A stretch of DNA of 60,919 nucleotides from an uncultured Tenacibaculum sp. (lineage in GTDB: Bacteria > Bacteroidota > Bacteroidia > Flavobacteriales > Flavobacteriaceae). The stretch lies in NCBI RefSeq assembly GCF_947494125.1, contig NZ_CANLTU010000016.1, positions 1 through 60,919 on the forward strand, written 5' to 3'. Under the pieces are notes generated by a model. That model saw nothing but the letters and a program-made list of their open reading frames with translations. It had not been told where the DNA came from and searched no databases. Both the position numbers and the translations under genes were made by a program. The first letter of the stretch is position 1. Every line of letters begins with the position of its first letter. Below, in pieces: positions 36,453-46,102 of this stretch.

Positions 36453-38336
36453 ATGAAACGAAGTTTTTTACTACTTTTTTTAATAACATTAATTGGAATC
36501 ATATACATTGTAAGACTATTCCAATTACAAGTAATTCGTGGGGGTAATCAAAACCCTATACAAAGTTCTACTGTAAAGATTGAATACGATTACCCAGAAC
36601 GAGGTCATGTATATGATCGGAATGGAAGACTACTGGTGGCTAATCAATTGTCATACGATGTAATGGTGATACCAAAAAACGTTGAACCTCTAGACACATT
36701 AGAATTTTGTTCACTTTTAAAAATAAACAAACAGAGTTTTAAAAAACGTTTTAAAAAAGCAGAAAAATTTGCTCGTTGGTTACCTTCGGTTTTTTTGAAA
36801 CAATTAGCTAAAGAAGATTTTGCTTATTTACAGGAAAAACTTTCTAAATACAAGGGGTTTTATATTCAAAAACGTATTATCCGAAATTACCCTATTAAAT
36901 CTGCTGCTAATGCTCTAGGTTATATTAGTGAAGTAAATGAACACATTGCGAAAACTAGTAATTATTATGAGCAAGGTGAATTAATAGGTAAACAAGGGGT
37001 AGAAAAAGAATACGAAAAAGAATTAAGAGGAATAAAAGGAAAAAAGCATTTTAAAAGAAATAATTTAAATAAAATTACTGGGATTTTTAAAAATGGTAAA
37101 TACGATACTTTAGCTGTACCAGGGAAAGATTTAACACTAACTATAGACAGTAAACTACAGCAGTATGGAGAGTTATTAATGAAAGGTAAAAGAGGTGGTA
37201 TTGTTGCTATAGAACCTAAAACTGGTGAAATTCTTGCTTTAGTCACAGCACCTTCTTATGATCCAAATTTATTAGTTGGACGTAAACGATCTCCTAATTC
37301 TGTAAAATTATTTAATGACACTATAAACACACCTACTTTCGATAGAGGTTTACAAGCCATGTATCCTCCTGGATCTCCTTTTAAAATAATTAACGGCTTA
37401 ATAGGATTACAAGAAGGTGTTATTGACGAAAACTTTGGGATCTATTGTCACCATGGGTATAAGTATGGTAGTAGAAAAAATGAGTTTATGGGATGTCACT
37501 GTGGAATTGTAGGCAGACCAATTCGCTTAAAAACAGCAATTGCAAAATCTTGTAATAGTTATTTTGCCACTACTTATAAAAAAATTATTGATAAATCTGG
37601 TGATCCAAAAACTGGAATGCAAAAATGGAATAAACATGTTGAAAGTTTTGGGCTTGGTAATTATTTAGGTTATGATTTACCCTCTGGAAGAAAAGGAATG
37701 ATTCCTGACACTTTATTTTACAATAAATGGTATAAAAACAGATGGAAATCAACCTATACCATTTCTAACGCTATAGGACAAGGAGAAATACTTACCACCC
37801 CAATGCAACTAGCTAACATGACTGCTGCTATTGCTAATAAAGGATATTTTTACACTCCTCATGTTGTAAAAAAAATAGGTGACAAACCTATTTCTGATTC
37901 TATATTTACTACTAAAAGAAACACAACAATAGACTCAAAGCACTTTCCTATTGCTATTGAAGCAATGCACGAAGTATTTACTTATGGTACCGCTAAATGG
38001 TATCAAATAAAAGGAATTGATATTTGTGGTAAAACTGGAACTGCAGAAAATAAAATTAAAATTATAGATGGAGAGAAAGTACAAGCTCCAGATCATTCTA
38101 TATTAATTGCTTTCGCTCCAAAAGATAACCCTAAAATAGCTATGGCTGTTTATATTGAAAATGGGGGATATGGATCAACAATAGCTGCTCCGATAACAAG
38201 TTTAATGATTGAAAACTATATTAAGGGAAGTGTTTCTCGAAAAAACTTAGAAGACAGAATGATTAATTTAAGTCTTCAAGATCAATATAATAAATTAATT
38301 CAAAAGAAAGATACACTTGCGCAAGGAACGAAATAA
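36453..38336 (+). CDS. mrdA: Penicillin-binding protein 2 (elongation transpeptidase)
   Basis: 627 aa. One N-terminal anchor (FLLLFLITLIGIIYIVRLF), a dimerisation region beginning ERGHVYDRNGRLLVANQ, then the transpeptidase domain with the active-site S-x-x-K in YPPGSPFKII (Ser near 308), S-x-N in KSCNSYF (near 366) and K-T-G in GKTGTAEN (near 527). It cross-links peptidoglycan during rod growth, working with RodA. The rodA frame overlaps the 3' end by 20 bp. Confidence 0.96.
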   Translation: MKRSFLLLFLITLIGIIYIVRLFQLQVIRGGNQNPIQSSTVKIEYDYPERGHVYDRNGRLLVANQLSYDVMVIPKNVEPLDTLEFCSLLKINKQSFKKRFKKAEKFARWLPSVFLKQLAKEDFAYLQEKLSKYKGFYIQKRIIRNYPIKSAANALGYISEVNEHIAKTSNYYEQGELIGKQGVEKEYEKELRGIKGKKHFKRNNLNKITGIFKNGKYDTLAVPGKDLTLTIDSKLQQYGELLMKGKRGGIVAIEPKTGEILALVTAPSYDPNLLVGRKRSPNSVKLFNDTINTPTFDRGLQAMYPPGSPFKIINGLIGLQEGVIDENFGIYCHHGYKYGSRKNEFMGCHCGIVGRPIRLKTAIAKSCNSYFATTYKKIIDKSGDPKTGMQKWNKHVESFGLGNYLGYDLPSGRKGMIPDTLFYNKWYKNRWKSTYTISNAIGQGEILTTPMQLANMTAAIANKGYFYTPHVVKKIGDKPISDSIFTTKRNTTIDSKHFPIAIEAMHEVFTYGTAKWYQIKGIDICGKTGTAENKIKIIDGEKVQAPDHSILIAFAPKDNPKIAMAVYIENGGYGSTIAAPITSLMIENYIKGSVSRKNLEDRMINLSLQDQYNKLIQKKDTLAQGTK

Positions 38337-39594
38337 CATTTTTGAAGATATAGACTGGGTACTAGTCTTATTATATATTGTATTAGTTGGTTTTGGCTGG
38401 ATGAATATTTATGCAGCTTCATCTACAGATGATACCAGAGAAGCTTTTGAGTTTTCTAGTAAATATGGGAAACAATTAATTTTTATTTGTCTCAGTGTTC
38501 CTGTAATTATTTTAATCTTATTTTTCAACTCAAAATTCTATGAACAATTTGCTAGTGTTTTATATATCTTTTCACTAGTATTATTAGCAGGAGTCTTGGT
38601 GTTTGGTAGAAAAATAAATGGAGCAACCTCTTGGTATAATTTCGGAGGAATAGGCCTGCAACCTTCCGAATTTGCAAAAGCTTTTACAGCATTAGCACTT
38701 GCAAAATTGATGAGTGATAGACAATACAATTTAAAATTGATTAAAAACCAAATTAAGGCATTCTTTGTAATATTTTTACCTGCTTTTTTTATCGCTCTTC
38801 AACCAGACATGGGATCTGTATTAATTTATTTTGCCTTCTTTTTTGTATTAAATAGAGAAGGATTAACACTTGCTTATATTTTATTTGGAGTATTATCAAT
38901 AATTCTATTTATACTAACAATATATTTTGGAGCAAAATGGATTCTATTTATTTGTTTAATTATAATCACCTTATCTACTTTATATGGTCTTTACAAAGAC
39001 AAACGTTTTTTTCGTTTTAATGTTATTAGAATAATAAGTCTATATCTTTTTACCAGCCTTTTTGTTTTTGGTATTGGCTACACTTACGACAATATTCTAG
39101 AGCCACATCAAAAAGATAGATTTGACATTCTTTTAGGCAAAACAACAGATCTTAAAGATAAAGGATACAATACGTATCAATCAGAATTAACAATTAGCTC
39201 TGGAGGCTTTTTTGGAAAAGGTTTTTTACAAGGTGACAGAACACAAGGTAAATTTGTCCCAGAACAAGAAACAGATTACATCTATAGTACTGTAGGTGAA
39301 GAATGGGGGTTCTTAGGTAGTTCTTTAGTTATAATTCTATTTATGTTTTTATTATACAGAATCATATATTTAGCAGAAAAACAGACTAACAAATTTGGGC
39401 GAATATATGGTTATGGCATAGCCTCAATTATCTTTTTCCACTTAATTGTAAATATAGGAATGGTTATAGGTTTGTTGCCTACTATTGGAATCCCTCTTCC
39501 CTTTTTTAGCTATGGAGGCTCTTCGTTATGGGGATTCACATTACTCCTGTTTATTTTCATTCGTTTAGACGCGCATAAAAAGTACGACTGGTAG
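38317..39594 (+). CDS. rodA: Rod-shape peptidoglycan polymerase RodA
   Basis: 425 aa SEDS-family membrane glycosyltransferase that polymerises lipid II with PBP2. It is read from a TTG at 38317 inside mrdA (20-bp overlap); the next in-frame ATG would lie inside the conserved first helix (GFGWMNIYAAS). Ten membrane segments are visible. Conserved SEDS motifs are WYNFGGIGLQPSEFAK, LQPDMGSVLIY, the essential Asp loop region EQETDYIYSTVGEEWGFLG, and IPLPFFSYGGSSL at the C-terminal end. It is the last gene of the mre operon. Confidence 0.95.
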   Translation: MRKERNNIFEDIDWVLVLLYIVLVGFGWMNIYAASSTDDTREAFEFSSKYGKQLIFICLSVPVIILILFFNSKFYEQFASVLYIFSLVLLAGVLVFGRKINGATSWYNFGGIGLQPSEFAKAFTALALAKLMSDRQYNLKLIKNQIKAFFVIFLPAFFIALQPDMGSVLIYFAFFFVLNREGLTLAYILFGVLSIILFILTIYFGAKWILFICLIIITLSTLYGLYKDKRFFRFNVIRIISLYLFTSLFVFGIGYTYDNILEPHQKDRFDILLGKTTDLKDKGYNTYQSELTISSGGFFGKGFLQGDRTQGKFVPEQETDYIYSTVGEEWGFLGSSLVIILFMFLLYRIIYLAEKQTNKFGRIYGYGIASIIFFHLIVNIGMVIGLLPTIGIPLPFFSYGGSSLWGFTLLLFIFIRLDAHKKYDW

Positions 39595-39900
39595 ATGAAA
39601 ACCGAAAGACTTCAACAAACATAATTTATACCTCAATACTTTAAAAACTATGACATATACTTACCAAGTATATGTACTAAGACATTTTATAATAGCACAA
39701 AACCTCTTCCCTTTTATATTATCAGTATAATTGTTACTGTTTAATGTTAATTTAATCAATCTTACACCTTTCTTTTCATTTCTAACATTAAGAATTATTA
39801 CCCTACAATAATACCTTAAAATATTATTTTAATTTATTGCACACAAAAAACGCTTCAATAAATATTGAAGCGTTTTAACTATTAACTAATCTTATTTTTC
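39595..39900. other. Gene-free interval between rodA and rpsT
   Basis: Holds a perfect 10-bp inverted repeat ACATATACTT/AAGTATATGT (39653-39662 and 39666-39675) with a 3-bp loop just after rodA, and at the far end the rpsT terminator. I see no credible gene; the longest frame is about 26 codons. Confidence 0.6.
39840..39876 (-). terminator. Terminator of rpsT
   Basis: AAAACGCTTCAATA pairs with TATTGAAGCGTTTT; on the minus strand the stem is followed by a T run. Confidence 0.85.
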
Positions 39901-40152
39901 TTATAAAGCTGCTACGTGCTTAGCTAATTTAGATTTTAAATTTGCTGCTTTATTTTTGTGAATTATATTATTCTTTGCTAATTTATCTAACATAGATACA
40001 ACTGACGAAAACATTCCTTCTGCTTCTTTCTTATCTTCACTAGCTCTTAATTTTCTAACAGCATTACGAGTTGTTTTATGCTGATATTTATTTCTTAAGC
40101 GCTTTGCTTCGTTACTTCTAATTCTTTTAATTGCTGACTTGTGATTTGCCAT
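39901..40152 (-). CDS. rpsT: 30S ribosomal protein S20
   Basis: 83 aa, very basic, all-helical. It starts [20 protein letters not shown] and carries [12 protein letters not shown] and [21 protein letters not shown], which match S20 end to end. S20 binds 16S rRNA early in 30S assembly. It is transcribed alone, with a terminator directly behind it and a tRNA-Glu gene upstream. Confidence 0.97.
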   Translation of the reverse strand: MANHKSAIKRIRSNEAKRLRNKYQHKTTRNAVRKLRASEDKKEAEGMFSSVVSMLDKLAKNNIIHKNKAANLKSKLAKHVAAL

Positions 40153-40186
40153 TTTATTAATTCTTATTTGTTTATAAAAAACTTTG

Positions 40187-40258
40187 TAGTCCGTACGGGA
40201 ATCGAACCCGTGTTACCAGGATGAAAACCTGGCGTCCTAACCCCTAGACGAACGGACC
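40187..40258 (-). tRNA. tRNA-Glu (anticodon TTC), copy 1
   Basis: 72 nt with a full cloverleaf. The acceptor GGTCCGT pairs with ACGGACT (terminal G-T), the anticodon arm CCAGG-TTTTCAT-CCTGG carries TTC, the T arm ACGGG-TTCGATT-CCCGT is canonical and the discriminator is A. CCA is not encoded. It has its own promoter. Confidence 0.95.
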
Positions 40259-40283
40259 AAAACAATCGCTTTGATTGCGGGTG

Positions 40284-40313
40284 CAAATATACAATACTTT
40301 TTTATATTTGCAA
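40284..40313 (-). promoter_or_regulatory. Promoter of tRNA-Glu copy 1
   Basis: On the minus strand TTG (40313-40311), 19-bp spacer, TATATTTG (40291-40284), about 26 bp before the tRNA 5' end. Confidence 0.7.
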
Positions 40314-40382
40314 TAATTTTATTTTTTTTAATTCTCAATTTATAAAAATGATTAAACCCTTTATAAACATCAATTAAACTAG

Positions 40383-40454
40383 TAGTCCGTACGGGAATCG
40401 AACCCGTGTTACCAGGATGAAAACCTGGCGTCCTAACCCCTAGACGAACGGACC
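40383..40454 (-). tRNA. tRNA-Glu (anticodon TTC), copy 2
   Basis: Identical to copy 1 over all 72 nt, including the discriminator. The upstream leader with ATTGCGGGTGCAAATAT is also shared, so the duplicated unit includes the promoter. Confidence 0.95.
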
Positions 40455-40482
40455 AAAACAATCTTTTTTCTGATTGCGGGTG

Positions 40483-40514
40483 CAAATATATAAACTGTTT
40501 TTTATTTGAACAAA
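40483..40514 (-). promoter_or_regulatory. Promoter of tRNA-Glu copy 2
   Basis: On the minus strand TTTG (40514-40511), 20-bp spacer, TATATTTG (40490-40483), a textbook flavobacterial promoter. Confidence 0.72.
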
Positions 40515-40713
40515 GCTTTTTTTATTTTTTTTCTAAAAAATGAAAAAGCTATAAAACACCCCTTGCTATTAACCAATATAATCAACTGAAATTCAAAAAA
40601 AATATAAAAACTAAAAACCGGTGATTTCAAAAATATTTTTTTCAAACAAAACCAAGAAACCTTCATTTATTATCATCCCAGTTTAAATACAAATTAAGAC
40701 CTTACAACAGAAC

Positions 40714-40739
40714 ACAAAAAACCCTGCTTTTAGCAGGGT
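40714..40739 (-). terminator. Terminator of proS
   Basis: ACCCTGC pairs with GCAGGGT (40721-40739), followed on the minus strand by TTTTT, just after the proS stop. Confidence 0.85.
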
Positions 40740-40748
40740 CTAATTTAT

Positions 40749-42227
40749 TTAATATGCTTTTGCAAAAAGAACTCTTTTGGATGATTCTTTACCCGTAAAA
40801 ACACATTTCCCAGCTTCTTCTTTCGCATCGTTAGGAATACATCTAATAGTTGCTTTTGTTAGTTCTTTAATTTTATCTTCAGTCTCAATTGTACCATCCC
40901 AGTGAGCAGAAACAAAACCTCCTTTATTTTTAATTACATCTTTAAACTCTTCAAATGTATTTACTTCTGTAGTATGAGTACTTCTATAGTCTAAAGCCTT
41001 TTTAAACAAATTCTCTTGGATTTCATCTAATAAACCTACAACAACATCAACAACCTCTTCTCTAGAAACAGTTTGTTTTTCAAAAGTATCACGACGTGCT
41101 ACTTCAACTGTACCATTTTCTAAATCACGATTTCCCATCGCTATTCTTACTGGAACACCTTTTAATTCGTATTCAGCAAATTTTGCACCAGGTCTAAAAG
41201 TATCTCTATTATCAAACTTAACAGACACTCCTTTCTTTCGTAATTCTTTAACTATAACATTAACTTTTTCTGAAATAGCGACTAATTGTTCTTCTCCTTT
41301 ATATATAGGTACAATTACCACTTGGATAGGCGCTAACTTTGGAGGTAATACTAATCCAGCATCATCAGAGTGCGTCATAATTAACCCTCCAATCAAACGA
41401 GTTGAAACTCCCCAAGAAGTAGCCCAAACATGCTCTTGTTTACCTTCTTTAGATGTATACTTTACATCAAATGCTTTTGCAAAATTTTGTCCTAAAAAAT
41501 GAGAGGTTCCTGCTTGCAACGCTTTACCATCTTGCATTAATGCTTCTATAGTTAATGTATTATCAGCTCCTGCAAAACGTTCACTCTCAGATTTAGCTCC
41601 TTTTATTACTGGCATTGCCATAAAATTCTCAGCAAATGTAGCATACACCTCTTGCATTTGTTCAGATTCAGAAATCGCTTCCGCTTTTGTTGCGTGTGCT
41701 GTATGCCCTTCTTGCCATAAAAATTCTGCAGTACGTAAAAATAAACGTGTACGCATTTCCCAACGAACTACATTTGCCCATTGATTAATTAACAAAGGTA
41801 AATCTCTATACGATTGTATCCATCCTTTATATGTATTCCAAATAATAGCTTCAGATGTTGGACGAACGACTAATTCCTCTTCCAACTTAGCCTCAGGATC
41901 AACACGTAATTTACCTTCATTATCTGGATCATTTTGTAAACGATAATGAGTAACTACCGCACACTCTTTTGCAAAACCTTCCGCATTTTTTTCTTCAGCT
42001 TCAAACAAACTTTTAGGCACAAATAAGGGGAAATAAGCATTTTCATGTCCAGTTTCCTTAAACATTCTATCTAATTCTGCTTGCATTTTTTCCCATATTG
42101 CAAATCCGTAAGGTTTAATTACCATACAACCTCTTACAGCTGAATTCTCAGCTAAATCAGCCTTTACAACTAATTCGTTATACCATTTAGAGTAATCTTC
42201 TGCTCTTTTTGTTAAATGTTTGCTCAT
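40749..42227 (-). CDS. proS: Prolyl-tRNA synthetase (eukaryote/archaeal type)
   Basis: 492 aa from the ATG at 42227; a TTG two codons earlier is less likely. Class II synthetase that charges tRNA-Pro. Motif 2 region [20 protein letters not shown] and the [19 protein letters not shown] block are clear, motif 3 is around [22 protein letters not shown], and the anticodon-binding domain follows ([14 protein letters not shown]). The short form without the bacterial editing insertion, and with a C-terminal domain ending FAKAY, is the ProRS type usual in Bacteroidota. It is monocistronic. Confidence 0.96.
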   Translation of the reverse strand: MSKHLTKRAEDYSKWYNELVVKADLAENSAVRGCMVIKPYGFAIWEKMQAELDRMFKETGHENAYFPLFVPKSLFEAEEKNAEGFAKECAVVTHYRLQNDPDNEGKLRVDPEAKLEEELVVRPTSEAIIWNTYKGWIQSYRDLPLLINQWANVVRWEMRTRLFLRTAEFLWQEGHTAHATKAEAISESEQMQEVYATFAENFMAMPVIKGAKSESERFAGADNTLTIEALMQDGKALQAGTSHFLGQNFAKAFDVKYTSKEGKQEHVWATSWGVSTRLIGGLIMTHSDDAGLVLPPKLAPIQVVIVPIYKGEEQLVAISEKVNVIVKELRKKGVSVKFDNRDTFRPGAKFAEYELKGVPVRIAMGNRDLENGTVEVARRDTFEKQTVSREEVVDVVVGLLDEIQENLFKKALDYRSTHTTEVNTFEEFKDVIKNKGGFVSAHWDGTIETEDKIKELTKATIRCIPNDAKEEAGKCVFTGKESSKRVLFAKAY

Positions 42228-42374
42228 AATCAAAAGTTTGGCACAAATATTGTTATTTTTTATGCGTAAAATTGTATTTGCAAAACTACATTAAAAAGGC
42301 TACAAGCCCAACAAAGAAATTGTTTTTTGCATTTCAGTTTTTAATAAGCTCATTCTAATCTAAAAACATAAGAC

Positions 42375-43643
42375 ATGAAGTTACATTACTACAATACTAA
42401 GCTTCCTTTATACATTCTATCATTATTTATGATAACTACAATTGTTTCTTGCGGAACAATGCAAACGGTTGCTAGTAGTGATGACGGCATTTACGATGAA
42501 GGTAATGAAAGACAAGAGCAATCACAACGAAAAGTTGTATATGCTAATGAAAGAGAAGCTAAAGAATATAATGAGAACTACTTTACAAAAGAAGTTGAGC
42601 GTTTAGATGCTTTAAACGGCACAGATATTTTCACTGATATTGAGAATTATAAATCTGACAATACTGACTTTAATGACGAGGAAGATATTATATATGAGGA
42701 TGATCAAGAATCTAATATTGGCTATAATTCTAATGAGCCATGGGGATACAATAACAATAACAACAGTGATGTTGTAATTAATATTAATACCTCTCCAAGA
42801 TGGCACTATTATAACAACTGGGATTGGGATACATATTATGGGTACTCTTATTATAGACCTTGGTGGCGTTCTCGTTATTATGGTAACTATTGGGGATATA
42901 ATTCTTATTGGCACCCATATAACTATGGACATTATTATAATACAGGGTTTTACGCAGGTGGTTTTTACAACTACTGTCCGCCTTATTATAGAAACAATTA
43001 CTATAGCCCATATAACAACTACAATAATAGATATTATAGATCACGTAGAGGTGCAAATCCTTATAGAGGTTATAGAACTACCTCTACATCTAGAAGAGGG
43101 TATACAACTGGAAGAAGAGGAACTTCTACTTCTAGAAGATCTTCTAGCACGTATAGAAGAAACAATAGAAATTCTTCTATACGTAGTACAAGAGGAACAA
43201 GAACAATTAGAAATACTAGAGGCAATACTGGTGGATATAAACCATCTAGAAGCACTAAAAGATCTACGAGAGGATATAATTCTAACGGAAGATCTACAAG
43301 AAACACAAGAGGATATAATACTCGTGGTTCTTCAAGAAATTCAAATAGATCTTATAACAATTCTAGAAGTACTCGCAACAACTATAATACAAGAGGTAAT
43401 AGCAGTGCTAATTCTACAAAAAGAAATACAAGAAATTATAATACTGGTGGACACAAACCTACCAGATCAACAAAGAGAACCGTAAAAAAGTCTAATTATA
43501 CTACTCCATCCAGAAGCAGTTCAAGAAGCTCAAAAAGTTACTCTACTCCTTCTAGAAGTACTCGTAGTTATTCTACACCATCTAGAAGTAGCTCTACTAG
43601 AAGCTCTTCAAGTAATAGAAGCTCAAGAAGCAGACGTAGATAA
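42375..43643 (+). CDS. Low-complexity Arg/Ser/Tyr/Asn-rich lipoprotein
   Basis: 422 aa. A lipoprotein signal (FMITTIVSCGTMQ, Cys at 27) is followed by an acidic region (about 30-115), an Asn/Tyr/Trp-rich region (about 115-215; RWHYYNNWDWDTYYGYSYY) and a strongly basic Arg/Ser/Thr-rich tail of about 200 residues (RSTRGYNSNGRSTRNTRGYN-type repeats). The pI swings from acidic to very basic along the chain. It may interact with anionic surface polymers, but nothing shows this. It lies divergent from proS and upstream of an outer-membrane protein gene, with a 48-bp gap that suggests co-transcription. Confidence 0.75.
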   Translation: MKLHYYNTKLPLYILSLFMITTIVSCGTMQTVASSDDGIYDEGNERQEQSQRKVVYANEREAKEYNENYFTKEVERLDALNGTDIFTDIENYKSDNTDFNDEEDIIYEDDQESNIGYNSNEPWGYNNNNNSDVVININTSPRWHYYNNWDWDTYYGYSYYRPWWRSRYYGNYWGYNSYWHPYNYGHYYNTGFYAGGFYNYCPPYYRNNYYSPYNNYNNRYYRSRRGANPYRGYRTTSTSRRGYTTGRRGTSTSRRSSSTYRRNNRNSSIRSTRGTRTIRNTRGNTGGYKPSRSTKRSTRGYNSNGRSTRNTRGYNTRGSSRNSNRSYNNSRSTRNNYNTRGNSSANSTKRNTRNYNTGGHKPTRSTKRTVKKSNYTTPSRSSSRSSKSYSTPSRSTRSYSTPSRSSSTRSSSSNRSSRSRRR

Positions 43644-43691
43644 ATTTAACCAACTTTTTTAAATAAGTTTTTAAACTAATTAACAAAGAAC

Positions 43692-45086
43692 ATGAAACGA
43701 TTTTTAACTTATGCGATACTCATCGCTAGTACTTATACTGCCTACTCTCAATCTTTAGGATATAATGACTTAGGTATTCTTTTTACAAAAGACGATAATT
43801 TTGGAACCGCTCGTTTTGAAGCTATGAGTGGAGCTTTTGGAGCTCTTGGAGCTGATGTTTCTGCTATAAGTATTAACCCTGCAGGTGGTGCTGTGGCTAA
43901 GAAAAGTATTTTTTCCGCTACTTTAAACAATCGAAATACTGAATATTTAGCATCTTACTATGGTAATACCGTTGGTATTCAAGACGATTATTTAAACATT
44001 TCTCAAGCTGGAGCTATTTTATCTTTCGATTCTGCGTACAGTTCAGATTGGAATCGTTTTTCTTTAAATGTAAACTATAGGCTTAAAAGTGACTTTGAAG
44101 GTTCTTTTTCTTCAAGTGGAAATAGTGGTCAGGCTTTATTTAATGAACATCCAGATGACACAAGTAATCAGTTTGACAACGGACAAGAACAACGTTTTAC
44201 CAATACTACTAGAGGAGAAAGTTCAATTTTAGAAATGGGATTCTCAGCAGTACATCAAAATAAATTATTTGCTGGAGCTAGTATCAAATTTCATAGTTTT
44301 AAATTTGGTCAAATAACAAGGTTAAGAGAGACTAATCAAGATACTAATGGTAATACTCTAAATGCATTAAACATTCAAGACAGTTACTTTGAAGGGAATG
44401 GTATTTCATTAAGTGCAGGTTTCATATACAAAGTAAATCAAACATTTCGTTTTGGGTTAGCTTATGAAACACCTACTTGGCACCCTGAGGTTTTTGAAGA
44501 AAGCAACTTAAATGTTTTTGATCCCAATGATTCTAGATATGATGATTGGCTAGGTTATACCGATATTTCAGCCTCAAATCAAGCTACCGATATTAATAGT
44601 GGTGAAGAATTTAGTTCTAATATTTTTAAATTAAGAACTCCTAGTAGATTAACTGCAAGTGCCGCATTAGTATTTGGAAAACAAGGTTTAATTAGTGCCG
44701 ACTATACATACAAAGATTATAGCGGAACAAAGTATCAAGAAAATGATGCAGTTTTTATAAATGCAAATCAAAATTTCAATAATGATTTTAAAAATGTTCA
44801 GGCCATAAATATTGGTACTGAATGGCGTTTTGATAAAATGAGTATTAGAGGGGGGTATCATTTTGAGGAAAGTCCTTTTAAAAATGCACTAGACAGAGAC
44901 CACACCAAAGGATATTCTCTAGGTTTAGGGTATAACTTTGGAGACATGAAGTTTGATTTAGCATATAGTAAATCAGAAAATAACAGTCCTTATAATATCT
45001 ATAATTCTCCAAATGTGAATGTAAACCCTATTGAATTAAACAATAATACTACTAGAATTTCTGGAACTATTACTTTTAGTCTATAG
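43692..45086 (+). CDS. FadL/OmpP1-like outer-membrane protein
   Basis: 464 aa. A signal peptide (MKRFLTYAILIASTYTAYSQ) is followed by a FadL-type N-terminus (GTARFEAMSGAFGALGADVSAISINPAGGA), where an N-terminal hatch and NPAG motif are typical, then amphipathic strands ending RISGTITFSL with a C-terminal aromatic/Leu-type end. FadL-family proteins let hydrophobic substrates cross the outer membrane; substrate unknown here. It closes with a strong terminator. Confidence 0.85.
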   Translation: MKRFLTYAILIASTYTAYSQSLGYNDLGILFTKDDNFGTARFEAMSGAFGALGADVSAISINPAGGAVAKKSIFSATLNNRNTEYLASYYGNTVGIQDDYLNISQAGAILSFDSAYSSDWNRFSLNVNYRLKSDFEGSFSSSGNSGQALFNEHPDDTSNQFDNGQEQRFTNTTRGESSILEMGFSAVHQNKLFAGASIKFHSFKFGQITRLRETNQDTNGNTLNALNIQDSYFEGNGISLSAGFIYKVNQTFRFGLAYETPTWHPEVFEESNLNVFDPNDSRYDDWLGYTDISASNQATDINSGEEFSSNIFKLRTPSRLTASAALVFGKQGLISADYTYKDYSGTKYQENDAVFINANQNFNNDFKNVQAINIGTEWRFDKMSIRGGYHFEESPFKNALDRDHTKGYSLGLGYNFGDMKFDLAYSKSENNSPYNIYNSPNVNVNPIELNNNTTRISGTITFSL

Positions 45087-45111
45087 TTTAAAAAACATAA
45101 ATAACATTAAG

Positions 45112-45140
45112 GTCCTGCTTTTGCAGGACTTTTTATATAT
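45112..45140 (+). terminator. Terminator of the FadL-like gene
   Basis: GTCCTGC pairs with GCAGGAC (45112-45129) around TTTT, followed by TTTTTATATATA. Confidence 0.85.
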
Positions 45141-45161
45141 ACATATATCAGTTTTTTACCG

Positions 45162-45169
45162 TAATTTTG
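45162..45169 (+). promoter_or_regulatory. -7 box TAATTTTG before the NifU-family gene
   Basis: TAATTTTG matches TAnnTTTG, 18 bp before the ATG at 45188; -33 box not clear. Confidence 0.5.
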
Positions 45170-45187
45170 CACTTCATTTTACAACTT

Positions 45188-46081
45188 ATGAGCTCAATTA
45201 AAATAAATATACAAGAAACTAATAACGAGACTATCCTAAAATTTGTTAGTAACACTATTTTAGTAAATGGAGGCAGTTATGAGTTTAACAATATAGACGA
45301 AGCTAAAAACTCACCTTTAGCACAACAACTTTTTTATCTTCCTTTTGTAAAAAAAGTGTTAGTTACAGCAAACTTCATAGCTATTCAGCGATATGATATA
45401 GTTCAATGGGACGATGTTGAAGAAGAAGTTCGTGAACAAATAGAAAACTATTTACAAGAAGGTAATACTATTGTTACAGAAGAAACTACAAAGAAAGATG
45501 CCGTTGAAGTATATGCTGAAGTTACTCCAAACCCTGCAGTAATGAAATTTGGTACAAATAAAGCACTTACACAAACCGATGTTGAATTTAAAAATATTGA
45601 TGAAGCAAGCAAATCATCACCTTTAGCACAACGATTATTCAGTTTCCCATTCGTGAAAGAAGTTTTTATTTCAGAAAACTATATATCAATAAGTAAATAT
45701 GATATGGTCGAATGGAATGAAGTATATCAAGAAGTTCGTACTTTTATAAGAAGTTATATTCAAGAAGGAAAAACTATTATACAAGAACTTCCTAAACAAC
45801 AAACAAAGCAAAACGTTGAAATTCCAAAAGAAGACTTAACTGATACCGAAGCTAAAATTGTTGATATCTTAGATGAATACATAAAACCAGCTGTAGCTTC
45901 TGATGGTGGAAACATTGCATTTCAATCATATAATGAAAGTACTAAACAAGTAAGTGTTATTTTACAAGGTGCTTGTAGTGGATGCCCATCATCAACAGTA
46001 ACTTTAAAAAATGGTATTGAAACCATGCTTAAAGAAATGCTTCCAAATCAGATTAACGAAGTAGTTGCTATTAACGGATAA
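45188..46081 (+). CDS. NifU-family Fe-S scaffold/carrier protein
   Basis: About 297 aa from the ATG at 45188; a TTG seven codons upstream sits inside the promoter box and is rejected. Two tandem Nfu_N-like domains (IDEAKNSPLAQQLFYLPFVK and IDEASKSSPLAQRLFSFPFV) are followed by a NifU C-terminal domain with the cluster-binding motif GACSGCPSSTVTL (CxxC). The family carries a 4Fe-4S cluster to client proteins. The duplicated N-terminal domain is a known Bacteroidota arrangement. It is followed 21 bp later by ubiE. Confidence 0.92.
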   Translation: MSSIKINIQETNNETILKFVSNTILVNGGSYEFNNIDEAKNSPLAQQLFYLPFVKKVLVTANFIAIQRYDIVQWDDVEEEVREQIENYLQEGNTIVTEETTKKDAVEVYAEVTPNPAVMKFGTNKALTQTDVEFKNIDEASKSSPLAQRLFSFPFVKEVFISENYISISKYDMVEWNEVYQEVRTFIRSYIQEGKTIIQELPKQQTKQNVEIPKEDLTDTEAKIVDILDEYIKPAVASDGGNIAFQSYNESTKQVSVILQGACSGCPSSTVTLKNGIETMLKEMLPNQINEVVAING

Positions 46082-46102
46082 TTTCATCGCAAAAAAAATA
46101 AC

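Noticed and set aside
40237..40485. An 82-codon frame across the tRNA-Glu genes
   Set aside because: It is made of tRNA sequence read through; tRNA structure explains the region.
42838..43485. A 215-codon plus-strand frame rich in Ile/Leu/Glu
   Set aside because: It is an out-of-frame reading of the Arg/Ser/Tyr-rich lipoprotein gene; its skewed composition follows from the low-complexity codons.
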